Part shown: piece by piece, positions 15,139-22,801 of the stretch
How the letters are laid out: each line of letters opens with the position of its first letter
Numbering within the stretch: position 1 is the first letter of the stretch
Origin: Salinarimonas sp051117315
Lineage (GTDB): Bacteria > Pseudomonadota > Alphaproteobacteria > Rhizobiales > Beijerinckiaceae
Length of the DNA: 36,011 nucleotides
Direction: 5' to 3'
Assembly: GCA_051117315.1 (NCBI GenBank)
Contig: JBNPEA010000072.1
Location: 1-36,011 of the forward strand
Notes under the pieces: model-generated
What the model was told of the DNA's origin: nothing
The model's database searches: none
What the model saw: only the letters and a program-made list of their open reading frames with translations
Program-made: the position numbers and the translations under genes

Positions 15139-15386
15139 CCACGCGGCGGGACGCGATGGAGCCGGGCATGGAGCCGGGCATGGGGCCGGGCAGCGAGCCC
15201 GGCCGTGAGCCCGGCCGTGAGCCCGGTTTCGGACCGGGCGACCGCCACCACGCCGCGCGGCTGGCCGAGCGTCGCGAGCGCCTCGTGGCTGGCCTCCTGG
15301 CCGACGGCGACTGTTGCGGCGGCGACGGCCTCCACTTCGCCGCCGAGGGCTGCTGCCGCCGCGACGGCGCGGAGCGTCCCGCGTAG
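15135..15386 (+). CDS. Repeat protein with xPGx tetrapeptides and paired cysteines
   Basis: An 83-residue ORF coupled to the 34-residue peptide by an ATGA overlap. Residues 9-36 are seven tandem four-residue units of the form (E/G)PGx. The C-terminal half is a basic helix (RHHAARLAERRERLVAGLL) followed by two Cys-Cys pairs and a His (DGDCCGGDGLHFAAEGCC), which look like a metal or Fe-S ligand set. Codons of the C-terminal half are strongly GC3-biased, supporting real coding. No family recognised. Its place right after a cobalt nitrile hydratase operon suggests metal handling, but that is only a guess. Confidence 0.5.
   Translation: MTTRRDAMEPGMEPGMGPGSEPGREPGREPGFGPGDRHHAARLAERRERLVAGLLADGDCCGGDGLHFAAEGCCRRDGAERPA
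15159..15242 (+). repeat. Seven 12-bp tandem repeats inside the xPGx ORF
   Basis: Seven in-frame 12-bp units based on gagccgggcatg. Units 1-3 carry gccgggc; units 4-6 carry its complement-like form gcccggc. The two groups can therefore pair with each other in the mRNA while coding almost the same peptide. Too short and variable for a CRISPR array. Confidence 0.8.
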
Positions 15387-15455
15387 ACGGCCGGCGCCGA
15401 TCGATAGCCGCCGTCACGGCTCCCACCGGGGCTGCGCCCCATCGGGAAAGAAGGG

Positions 15456-15709
15456 ATGCACGTCCCAGGACCCGTTCGCGCGGCGGCGCTCGCCGCGGTC
15501 CCGGCGATCGCCGGCGCCGCGCCCCGTGGCTGTGGGCGAACGTCGGCAACCTGGTCGCCCGGACGCTCGGGACGCTGCTCGCGTGCGAGCGGGCGGGGGA
15601 TGGCCCCCGCCCGCTCGTGCATCGCCGCCGGGCCTGCTGCCTCAGGGATTGGGCCGGGGCGAGCCTGTGCGGCACCTGCCTCGCGCCGGTCGCGGTCCTG
15701 AAGGAGCGA
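15456..15709 (+). pseudogene. FhuF-like [2Fe-2S] C-terminal domain, frame broken
   Basis: The frame through 15527 reads WLWANVGNLVARTLGTLL, then RPLVHRRRACCLRDWAG and SLCGTC. This is the FhuF C-terminal pattern (Trp-x2-N-x2-N/A, Arg-rich, then Cys-Cys-x9-Cys-x2-Cys, codons at 15635, 15638, 15668 and 15677) that binds a 2Fe-2S cluster in siderophore-iron reductases. Its natural N-terminal extension (ATG 15456, ending AAVPAIAGAAPR) lies in another frame, so a single-base change near 15515-15527 separates them. There is no in-frame stop, and the reading runs into the antisense of the chemoreceptor. The ferric reductase domain (~170 residues) is absent upstream. This is a relic, unless an assembly error explains the shift. 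Confidence 0.55.
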
Positions 15710-17401
15710 TCACGCCGCCCGGATGCCGGCGGTGAAGGCCTCGACCTGGCCGGTGACGTCGGAGGCCGAGCCCGAGAGGCGGCGGGCGGCATGGAGCACC
15801 TGATCGGCGGCCGTGCCGGTCTGGGCGGCGGACTGGCGGAACTCGCCGACGAACTCGTTGACGGCCTCCGTCCCGGTCGCCGCCTCGGAGACGTTGGAGG
15901 CGATCTCCTGCGTCGCCGACTGCTGCTCCTCGGCCGCCGAGGCGATCGCGCCGGAGATCTCGTGCATGCGCTGGATCGTCGCCCCGATCGATTCGATCGC
16001 CTGCACGGCGCTGCCGGACGCGGTCTGGATGCGGCCGACCTGGGCGGAGATCTCCTCGGTCGCCTTGGCTGTCTGGTCGGCGAGCGTCTTCACCTCGGCG
16101 GCGACGACCGCGAAGCCCTTGCCGGCCTCGCCCGCGCGGGCGGCCTCGATCGTCGCGTTGAGCGCCAGGAGGTTCGTCTGCGAGGCGATCTCGCTGATCA
16201 GGGCGACCACCTCGTTGATGCGCTGGGCGTTGGCGGAGAGGTCGCGCATGGTCGCGTCGGTGCCGCGGGCGTCCTCCACCGCCTGCGAGGCGATCTGCGT
16301 CGCGTGGGACACCTGTGCGCTGATCTCACGCGCGGAGGCGGCGAGCTCCTCGGCGGCGACGGCGACGGTGCGCATGGCCGAGCTCGTCTGCTCCGCCGTG
16401 ACCGCACCCGATTCGGAGCGGCTGCGGCCCTGGTCCGCGCTGCTGCGCATCGTCTCCGCCGTGGCCTCCATCTCGGAGGCGGACGCGCCGAGCGCCTCGA
16501 CGAGCGTCTCGATGCGGCCCTCGAATTCGGCGATGAGCTCGGAGACGCGCATCGGGGGCTCCTCGCGGGCGGCCGAGTCGGCCGCCCGCTCGGGGGTCAG
16601 CTCCTCGCGCGCCAGCGCGTTGCGCTTGAAGATCTCGACCGCGCGGGCCATGCCGCCGATCTCGTCGACGCGTGCGACGAAAGGCACCTCTGTGTCGAGG
16701 GCGCCGTCGGCGAGCGCGCGCATGGCGCCCGAGATGTCGCGGATCGGCTGCGCCAGCTGGCGGCGCGACAGATAGGCGGCGAAGCCGACGCCCACGAGGA
16801 TGCCGAGCCCGCCGAGCGTGACGATGGTGAGGAGGCTGCGCCCGAACAGCGTCTCCAGCGTGCCGACGAACCGCGCGAGGTTGGCCGACTGTACCGCCGC
16901 GGTCGAGTCCATGATCTCGTGGAGCGCATCCTGTGCCGCGCGGTTCTCCTCGTTGTCACCGAAGGCGCGGGCCGCCTCGACGCCCTGCGTGCGCGCCCGG
17001 CGCACGATCTCGCGCCGCACGTCCGCGAAGGCCGTGACGTCCTCGCGGAAGCCGATGAACAGATGCATCCGGTCCGCCGAGACGAGCGGCTGCCAGGCGT
17101 CGAGCATCACGTCCATCCGCTCGAGCTCGGCGAGCAGCGCCTCGGTGTAGAGGTCGATCTCCTGCGGGCTCTGCGCCATGTAGATCCCGCGCGTCTCGTT
17201 GACGGCGCCGTTGATCAGCGCGTTCGCGCGCTCGCTGAGGATCGCGCGCTCCGCGGCGTTCTGCGCCAGCGCGACCTGGTCTCGATAGGTCGTCATCACC
17301 ACGGCGCTCGCCGCGGTGACGGCGATGACGACGACGGCGAAGAGCCCGACGAGGCAGTTGATCTTCGTCGAGATGTTCCATCGGTCGATGAGCTTGCCCA
17401 T
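15710..17401 (-). CDS. Methyl-accepting chemotaxis protein
   Basis: A 563-residue transmembrane chemoreceptor. From ATG 17401: a first membrane helix (CLVGLFAVVVIAVTAASAVV), a periplasmic helical bundle of about 150 residues, a second membrane helix (IVTLGGLGILVGVGFAAYL), a HAMP domain (RRQLAQPIRDISGAMRALAD) and a long coiled coil. The signalling tip is ISEIASQTNLLALNATIEAA with RAGEAGKGFAVVAAEVKTLA, which contacts CheA and CheW. There is no C-terminal CheR-tethering pentapeptide. The start at 17401 was preferred to 17461 because it gives a normal short cytoplasmic lead (MGKLIDRWNISTK). No chemotaxis genes are adjacent. Ligand unknown; the neighbouring tartrate dehydrogenase makes a dicarboxylate possible. 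Confidence 0.95.
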   Translation of the reverse strand: MGKLIDRWNISTKINCLVGLFAVVVIAVTAASAVVMTTYRDQVALAQNAAERAILSERANALINGAVNETRGIYMAQSPQEIDLYTEALLAELERMDVMLDAWQPLVSADRMHLFIGFREDVTAFADVRREIVRRARTQGVEAARAFGDNEENRAAQDALHEIMDSTAAVQSANLARFVGTLETLFGRSLLTIVTLGGLGILVGVGFAAYLSRRQLAQPIRDISGAMRALADGALDTEVPFVARVDEIGGMARAVEIFKRNALAREELTPERAADSAAREEPPMRVSELIAEFEGRIETLVEALGASASEMEATAETMRSSADQGRSRSESGAVTAEQTSSAMRTVAVAAEELAASAREISAQVSHATQIASQAVEDARGTDATMRDLSANAQRINEVVALISEIASQTNLLALNATIEAARAGEAGKGFAVVAAEVKTLADQTAKATEEISAQVGRIQTASGSAVQAIESIGATIQRMHEISGAIASAAEEQQSATQEIASNVSEAATGTEAVNEFVGEFRQSAAQTGTAADQVLHAARRLSGSASDVTGQVEAFTAGIRAA

Positions 17402-17510
17402 TCTCGTATCCTCGCTCGTGTCACGGTGGCCGGCACGCGCACGGGCGCGCTGCCGGGCCACTACAATCCATGAGCAGCAGGATTGATCTTGCTCTATTAA
17501 GCTACGGTTA

Positions 17511-17538
17511 TTTACGGAGGGGCAGACACAACCGTAAA
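17511..17538. promoter_or_regulatory. 7-bp dyad between ttuC and the chemoreceptor
   Basis: Arms tttacgg (17511-17517) and ccgtaaa (17532-17538) with a 14-nt centre, in an AT-rich patch about 30 nt after the end of ttuC and 110 nt before the chemoreceptor start. It could be the terminator of ttuC or an operator for the chemoreceptor. No sigma-28-type flagellar promoter was recognised. Confidence 0.35.
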
Positions 17539-17566
17539 GTTCCTGGTCGATTCAGGCGGCGCGATC

Positions 17567-18634
17567 TCAGAGCGCGTCGGCGACCGCCCGGCCGCACGCC
17601 TCGGTTCCCGCGTTGCCGCCGAGATCGCGGGTGCGCAGGGTCCGCTCCGCCAGCGTGCGCTCGATCGCCGCCACGATCTCGGCGGCGGCCTCGCGCTCGC
17701 CGAGATGGTCGAGCATCATCGCGCCCGACCAGATCTGGCCGATCGGGTTGGCGATGCCCGCGCCGGCGATGTCCGGCGCCGAGCCGTGCACCGGCTCGAA
17801 CAGGGAGGGGTGGTCGCCCTGCGGGTTGATGTTGCCCGACGGCGCGATGCCGATCGTCCCGGTGCAGGCGGGGCCGAGGTCGGAGAGGATGTCGCCGAAC
17901 AGGTTCGAGGCGACGACGACGTCGAACCAGTCCGGATGCAGCACGAAGTGCGCCGCCAGGATGTCGATGTGGAACTTGTCGACCGCGATGTCCGGATAGG
18001 CCTTGGCCATCTCGGCCACCCGCTCGTCCCAGTAGGGCATGGTGATGGAGATGCCGTTCGATTTCGTGGCCGAGGTGAGCTTGCGGCGGGGGCGGCGGCT
18101 CGCCAGCTCGAACGCGTACTGGAGCACCCGGTCGACGCCGACCCGCGTCATCACCGTCTCCTGGATCACCACCTCCCGGTCGGTGCCCGCGAACATGCGC
18201 CCGCCGACGGAGGAGTACTCGCCTTCGGTGTTCTCGCGCACGACGAAGAAGTCGATGTCGCCGGGCGCGCGGCCGGCGAGCGGGGACGGGACGCCGGGCA
18301 TCAGCTTGACCGGGCGCAGGTTGACGTACTGGTCGAACTCGCGCCGGAACAGCAGCAGCGAGCCCCACAGCGAGACGTGGTCCGGCACGGTGTCGGGCCA
18401 GCCCACCGCGCCGAAGAAGATGGCGTCGTGGCCGCCGATCCGCGCCTTCCAGTCCTCGGGCATCATGCGCCCGTGCCGGGCGTAGTAGTCGCACGAGGCG
18501 AAGTCGAACCAGTCCTGCTCGAGCGTGAAGCCGTGTCGCTTCGCGGCCGCCTCCAGCACGCGCACGCCCTCGGGCACGACCTCCTTGCCGATCCCGTCAC
18601 CGGGGATCACCGCGATCCTGTACGTGCGTGCCAT
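17567..18634 (-). CDS. ttuC: Tartrate dehydrogenase/decarboxylase
   Basis: A 355-residue NAD-dependent beta-decarboxylating dehydrogenase of the isocitrate/isopropylmalate family, tartrate branch. It oxidises tartrate and also decarboxylates D-malate-type substrates. Visible blocks: IPGDGIGKEVVPEG at the start, SLWGSLLLFRREFDQYVNLR with PVKLMPGVPSPL (typical of tartrate dehydrogenase), VVRENTEGEYSSVGG, SNLFGDILSDLG (metal aspartates) and EPVHGSAPDIAGAGIANP. Lys and Tyr of the catalytic pair are present (TKSNG; the Tyr in ENTEGEYSS). A GGGAGGA site precedes ATG 18634. It is monocistronic or read with the chemoreceptor 165 nt downstream. It could act on D-malate as well; sequence does not separate the two. 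Confidence 0.9.
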   Translation of the reverse strand: MARTYRIAVIPGDGIGKEVVPEGVRVLEAAAKRHGFTLEQDWFDFASCDYYARHGRMMPEDWKARIGGHDAIFFGAVGWPDTVPDHVSLWGSLLLFRREFDQYVNLRPVKLMPGVPSPLAGRAPGDIDFFVVRENTEGEYSSVGGRMFAGTDREVVIQETVMTRVGVDRVLQYAFELASRRPRRKLTSATKSNGISITMPYWDERVAEMAKAYPDIAVDKFHIDILAAHFVLHPDWFDVVVASNLFGDILSDLGPACTGTIGIAPSGNINPQGDHPSLFEPVHGSAPDIAGAGIANPIGQIWSGAMMLDHLGEREAAAEIVAAIERTLAERTLRTRDLGGNAGTEACGRAVADAL

Positions 18635-18736
18635 GGCGTCCTCCCGTTCGTGTCCGCGACATCATAGAGAGGCGGCGTCGACGGGGGGAAGCGCCGCGCG
18701 CGTGAGCGCGGGCCAATCCGGCTTTCGTGCACGGAG

Positions 18737-18782
18737 CGGTCTCGGGCGAGGCGCGGTCTCGGGCGAGGCGCGGTCTCGGGCG
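18737..18782. repeat. 2.7 copies of a 17-bp tandem repeat
   Basis: Unit cggtctcgggcgaggcg, copies at 18737-18753 and 18754-18770 are identical, then a partial third to 18782. It ends 14 nt from the 3' end of the tRNA gene. Confidence 0.85.
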
Positions 18783-18795
18783 GCGGGAGGGGAGA

Positions 18796-18872
18796 TGGTA
18801 CAGCTGGGCGGGCTCGAACCGCCGACCTTCGGAGCCACAATCCGACGCTCTAACCTACTGAGCTACAGCTGC
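18796..18872 (-). tRNA. tRNA-His (GTG anticodon), CCA encoded
   Basis: Read on the minus strand it folds as a full cloverleaf: acceptor GCAGCTG / CAGCTGT (first pair G-U), D-stem GCTC / GAGC, anticodon stem TCGGA / TCCGA with loop TTGTGGC (anticodon GTG), T-arm GGCGG TTCGAAC CCGCC, then A73 and encoded CCA (18796-18798). The base before the first acceptor nucleotide is T, so G-1 is not encoded, and the discriminator is A, not C. This is the atypical histidine tRNA known from several alphaproteobacteria. Confidence 0.95.
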
Positions 18873-18994
18873 ATGGCGGGTCGCCGCGCGGGACGGCGCG
18901 GGCCGGACCCGGCATATGGCCCAAAACGTCGGGAGGCGCAAGCCCCTGTCCGGCGCTGCACGGCCCCCGCGGAGAACGGGCCGTGGTTCCGCCC

Positions 18995-20614
18995 TCAGCC
19001 GGTGAGGGCGGGCCGCCCCGCGGCGATCGTGCGCGAAATCTGCGCGAGCGTGCGGGCGAGGTCCGCGGCGTGGAACGGCTTGGCCAGGCGCGGCCAGTCC
19101 CCCGCGGCCTCCCCGAAGCCGGTGAGCAGCACGACGGGCAGGCCGGGGCGGCGCTCCCGAAGGGTCTGCGCCAGCGCGAGCCCGGTCATGCCGGGCATGG
19201 CGAGATCGCTGAGCACCACGTCGAAGGCGTGGTCCACCTCGAGCCGGGCCAGCGCCTCGGCGGCAGAGCCCACGGCCACGACCCGGTGGCCGAACTCCGC
19301 GAGGAGGTCGCGCGTGCCGGCGAGCACAAGCGGGTCGTCGTCGACGAGCAGGATGGCGAGCGACGGCAGCGGCCCGTCGCGCTCCTCCGGCGCCTCGACC
19401 GGCGCGTCTGCCATCGCCTCCGTGGCCGGGAGCAGGATCGCCGCTTCGGTGCCCACGCCCGGCTCGCTCGAGAGCCTCAGCGCGCCGCCGGACTGGGCGG
19501 CGAGGCCGTGCACCATGGAGAGACCGAGGCCCGTGCCCTTGCCGATCTCCTTGGTCGTGTAGAAGGGCTCGGTCGCGCGCGCGAGCGTCTCGGCGTCCAT
19601 GCCGGTGCCGCTGTCGCGCACGGCGATGCGGACGTAGCGGCCGGGGCGAAGGCCCGTCGGATCGTACGCACCGATCGTCTCCTCCCGCGCGGAAATCACG
19701 ACGCGGCCGCCCTCGGGCATCGCGTCGCGGGCGTTGACGGCGAGATTGAGGAGCGCGAGCTCGAGCTGGTTCGCGTCGACCCGCACCGGCGCCAGCGCGT
19801 CGGGGAAGCGCGTCTCGATGTCGATCATCGGGCCGAGCGAGCGGCGCAGCAGGTCCGTCATGCCCGACACGAGGCCCGCCGCGTCGAGCGTCGTCGGCGC
19901 CAGCGTCTGCCGGCGGGCGAAGGCGAGGAGGCGATGCGTCAGCGCCGCGCCGCGCTCGGTCGCGGCGATCGCGTTGTCGAGGTAGCGACGCGCCCGCCCA
20001 TCGTCGTCCGGCAGCCGCTTGGCGAGCAGCTCCAGGCTCGACAGCGTGGCGGCGAGCAGGTTGTTGAAGTCGTGCGCGACGCCGCCGGTGAGCTGCCCGA
20101 CGGCCTCCATCTTCTGAATCTGGCGCAGCGTCTCCTCGGCCTTCTCACGCTCGGCGATCTCGCGGCGCAGCGCCTCGAGCGCGGCGTCGCGCTCGGCGAT
20201 GCGCGCCTCGAGGCTCGCGTTCGCGGCGGCGAGCTGGTTCGGCGAAGGCAGCGCCAGCGCCGCCGGGAGGAGCGGCCAGAGCACGGCGGCCGTGGCCAGG
20301 GACACGAGGGCGGTGAAGGCCTTGATCACCGCCTCGGTGCCGTAGTCCGGCACCCACAGGGTCCAGATCCCGAACAGGTGCGTCACCCCGCAGGCGGTGA
20401 TGAAGGTCACGAAGCACCAGAAGATCCAGCCGAACTTCACGTCCCGGCGCCGGATCACGAAGGCGCCGAGCGCCAGCGGGATCGACAGGTAGGCGATGCC
20501 GATCAGCCCGTCGGCGACGACGTGCGTCCAGATCAGCTCCGGCCGCCAGGTCAGGCACATCCCGTGCGGCGACAGGCTCTCGACGTCGAAGAGCTGGCGC
20601 AGGAACTCGAGCAA
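18995..20614 (-). CDS. Ethylene-receptor-like hybrid histidine kinase
   Basis: A 539-residue membrane sensor kinase with receiver. The N-terminus carries three membrane helices like plant ETR1. Asp35, Tyr42, Cys75 and His79 align with ETR1 Asp25, Tyr32, Cys65 and His69 at a constant offset of 10, in DGLIGIAYLSIP and ITACGVTHLFGIWTL. Cys and His are the copper ligands in ETR1. A coiled coil follows, then the HisKA domain (GGVAHDFNNLLAA), an HATPase (NLAVNARDAMPEGG, DSGTGM, GKGTGLGLSMVHG) and a receiver (LLVDDDPLVLAG, phosphoacceptor in VVLSDLAMPG). I chose TTG 20614 because a GGAGG site lies 6 nt before it; the ATG at 20683 has none. Signal: copper, ethylene or another olefin is possible but not shown. 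Confidence 0.9.
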   Translation of the reverse strand: MLEFLRQLFDVESLSPHGMCLTWRPELIWTHVVADGLIGIAYLSIPLALGAFVIRRRDVKFGWIFWCFVTFITACGVTHLFGIWTLWVPDYGTEAVIKAFTALVSLATAAVLWPLLPAALALPSPNQLAAANASLEARIAERDAALEALRREIAEREKAEETLRQIQKMEAVGQLTGGVAHDFNNLLAATLSSLELLAKRLPDDDGRARRYLDNAIAATERGAALTHRLLAFARRQTLAPTTLDAAGLVSGMTDLLRRSLGPMIDIETRFPDALAPVRVDANQLELALLNLAVNARDAMPEGGRVVISAREETIGAYDPTGLRPGRYVRIAVRDSGTGMDAETLARATEPFYTTKEIGKGTGLGLSMVHGLAAQSGGALRLSSEPGVGTEAAILLPATEAMADAPVEAPEERDGPLPSLAILLVDDDPLVLAGTRDLLAEFGHRVVAVGSAAEALARLEVDHAFDVVLSDLAMPGMTGLALAQTLRERRPGLPVVLLTGFGEAAGDWPRLAKPFHAADLARTLAQISRTIAAGRPALTG

Positions 20615-20776
20615 GGCGAACCTCCGGTGTCCGCGGGGATGCGGCGCGTGGGGGGACCTTAAGGCCGCGCATGTGGCGGGCAAAGGGCGGGCAGAGGGCG
20701 CCGAGGGCGGTTGGTGGGGAGGCGAGCTGGCGGTGCGCCGAGAAGCGACCGAACGTCGTGCTTCCGCGCGAACGGT

Positions 20777-20983
20777 TCAGGACGCCTCGTCAAGCCAGGC
20801 ATCCTCGAGCGTCTTGTCCGGCGAGGGGCGGGACTGGATGGCGCCGTGCACCGTGAATGCCTTCCCGGAGATCGGGGTGAACCAGATCTCGTGGTCGCCG
20901 CGACCCTGACGCTCGAACATGCAGCCGGCCGCCGCGTGCCGCGTCTTCACCGCGGCTTCGACGACGCGCAGGCCGACCGTCAA
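20777..20983 (-). CDS. Orphan HicA-like protein, degenerate C-terminus
   Basis: A 68-residue ORF starting at TTG 20983, which overlaps the nadE stop (TTGA). Residues 18-52 resemble HicA mRNA-interferase toxins: AAGCMFERQGRGDHEIWFTP keeps the catalytic His31 after Gly-Asp, and FTVHGAIQSR follows. The usual ending, SRHTAN-x-LK-x-AGL-like, reads SRPSPDKTLEDAWL and appears eroded. No HicB-like antitoxin is visible on either side. A remnant, or a tamed toxin kept by coupling to nadE, are both possible. A shorter start (GTG at residue 12) cannot be excluded. Confidence 0.5.
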   Translation of the reverse strand: MTVGLRVVEAAVKTRHAAAGCMFERQGRGDHEIWFTPISGKAFTVHGAIQSRPSPDKTLEDAWLDEAS

Positions 20984-22722
20984 AAATCCAGGTCCACCCG
21001 GCTCCCCCCGGCCCCGCCGCCGTCCCGGTAAAGGCTCGCGTCGCCCTTGAACGCCGGCTCGCCAGCGTCGCGGAAGCGGTTGACGATCGGGTAGCGGCGG
21101 TCGCGGCCGAAGTTCTTGCGGGTGACCTTGACGCCCGGCGCGGCCTGGCGGCGCTTGTACTCGGCGATCGAGATCAGCCGCTCGATCTTGCGCACGGTCT
21201 CGACGTCGTGGCCGCGGGCGACGACGTCGGAGATGCGGGTCTCGCCCTCGACCAGCAGCGCGAGGATGGCGTCGAGCTCGTCGTAGGGCGGCAGCGAGTC
21301 CTGGTCGGTCTGGTTCTCGCGCAGCTCGGCCGTGGGCGGCTTGGTGATGATCCGCTCGGGGATGACCTCGCCGTCGGGGCCGCGGGCGCCCGGCGGCTTC
21401 CAGGCATTGCGCAGGCGCGAGAGGGCGAAGACCTCGGTCTTGTAGAGGTCCTTCACCGGGTTGAAGCCGCCGTTCATGTCGCCGTAGAGGGTGGAATAGC
21501 CCACCGACATCTCGGACTTGTTGCCGGTGGTCACCACCATGGCGCCGAACTTGTTCGAGATCGCCATCAGGAGCGTGCCGCGGGTGCGGCTCTGGATGTT
21601 CTCCTCGGTGACGCCGGGCTCGGTGCCCTCGAAGAGCGGCGCGAGCACGCGCTCGGCGCCCTCCACGGCGTCGGCGATGGGCAGGATGTCGTAGCGCACG
21701 CCCAGCGCCCGCGCGCAGGCGGCGGCGTCCTCGAGCGAGGTCGAGGCCGTGTAGCGGTAGGGCAGCATGACGCAATGCACGCGCTCGGGGCCGAGCGCGT
21801 CCACCGCCATCGCCGCGCACAAGGCCGAGTCGATGCCGCCCGACAGCCCCAGGACGACGCCGGGGAAGCCGGTCTTCTCGACGTAGTCGCGCAGGCCGAG
21901 CACGCAGGCCTCGTAGTCCGCCTTCGCGCCCTCGGGTGCCACGTGCCGGGGTGCGTCGGTGCAGCGCCAGCCGTCGGGGCCGCGCTCCCAGGTCGTGGTG
22001 ACGACGCACTCGGTGAAGCTCGGCAGCATGCCGGCGAGGGCGCAGTCGCCCTGCAGCACGAAGGAGGCGCCGTCGAAGACGAGCTCGTCCTGCCCGCCCA
22101 CCTGGTTGACGTAGACGAGCGGCAGCCCGCTCTCGGTGACCCGCGAGGCGGCGATCGAGAAGCGCTCGTCGGTCTTGGCCCGCCAGTAGGGCGAGCCGTT
22201 GGGCACGACGAGGATCTCGGCGCCGGTCTCGGCGAGGCACTCCACCACCTCCTCCGACCAGATGTCCTCGCACACGGGCGCGCCGACGCGCACGCCGCGG
22301 ATCATGATCGGGCCGGGCAGGGGGCCGGGCTCGAAGACGCGCTTCTCGTCGAACGGGCCGTAGTTCGGCAGGTCGACCTTGTGGCGCACCGCGGCGACAT
22401 GGCCCTCGTCGAGATAGGCGTAGGAATTGTGCAGGCTGCCGTTCTCCACGAAGGGCAGGCCCATCAGCACCGCAGGGCCGCCGTCGGCGGTATCGCGGGC
22501 GAGGCTCTCCAGCGCCGCGCGGCAGGCGTCCTGGAAGGCGGGCTTGAGCACGAGATCCTCGGCCGGGTAGCCGGCGAGGAACAGCTCTGTGAACACGACG
22601 AGGTCCGCGCCCTGGGCGGCGGCCTCCTCGCGCGCCCGGCGGGCGCGGGCGAGGTTGGCGTCCACCGCGCCGAGGGTGGGATTGAGCTGCGCGAGGGCGA
22701 TGCGGAAGGTGGTGCGGGTCAT
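20980..22722 (-). CDS. nadE: Glutamine-dependent NAD+ synthetase
   Basis: A 580-residue cytoplasmic enzyme that makes NAD+ from deamido-NAD+, ATP and glutamine, the last step of NAD synthesis. The N-terminal nitrilase-type glutaminase has the Glu-Lys-Cys triad in VVFTELFLAGYP, RHKVDLPNYGPFDE and VGAPVCEDIWSEE. The C-terminal synthetase has the pyrophosphate loop GLSGGIDSALCAAMAVDALG, TTGNKSEMSVGYSTLYGD and KPPTAELRENQTDQDSLPPY. Length is normal for the two-domain form. ATG 22722 is 79 nt after the TlpA stop on the same strand. Confidence 0.96.
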   Translation of the reverse strand: MTRTTFRIALAQLNPTLGAVDANLARARRAREEAAAQGADLVVFTELFLAGYPAEDLVLKPAFQDACRAALESLARDTADGGPAVLMGLPFVENGSLHNSYAYLDEGHVAAVRHKVDLPNYGPFDEKRVFEPGPLPGPIMIRGVRVGAPVCEDIWSEEVVECLAETGAEILVVPNGSPYWRAKTDERFSIAASRVTESGLPLVYVNQVGGQDELVFDGASFVLQGDCALAGMLPSFTECVVTTTWERGPDGWRCTDAPRHVAPEGAKADYEACVLGLRDYVEKTGFPGVVLGLSGGIDSALCAAMAVDALGPERVHCVMLPYRYTASTSLEDAAACARALGVRYDILPIADAVEGAERVLAPLFEGTEPGVTEENIQSRTRGTLLMAISNKFGAMVVTTGNKSEMSVGYSTLYGDMNGGFNPVKDLYKTEVFALSRLRNAWKPPGARGPDGEVIPERIITKPPTAELRENQTDQDSLPPYDELDAILALLVEGETRISDVVARGHDVETVRKIERLISIAEYKRRQAAPGVKVTRKNFGRDRRYPIVNRFRDAGEPAFKGDASLYRDGGGAGGSRVDLDF

Positions 22723-22801
22723 GGGGCGAATCTACGTCACCCGCTCGCGCGGGGCAAAGGGCGATGATGCCGAACCGGCGGGGAATGGCTGCGGTTCCCG
22801 C

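Noticed and set aside
15159..15242. Possible CRISPR array
   Set aside because: Units are 12 bp, in frame and without unique spacers.
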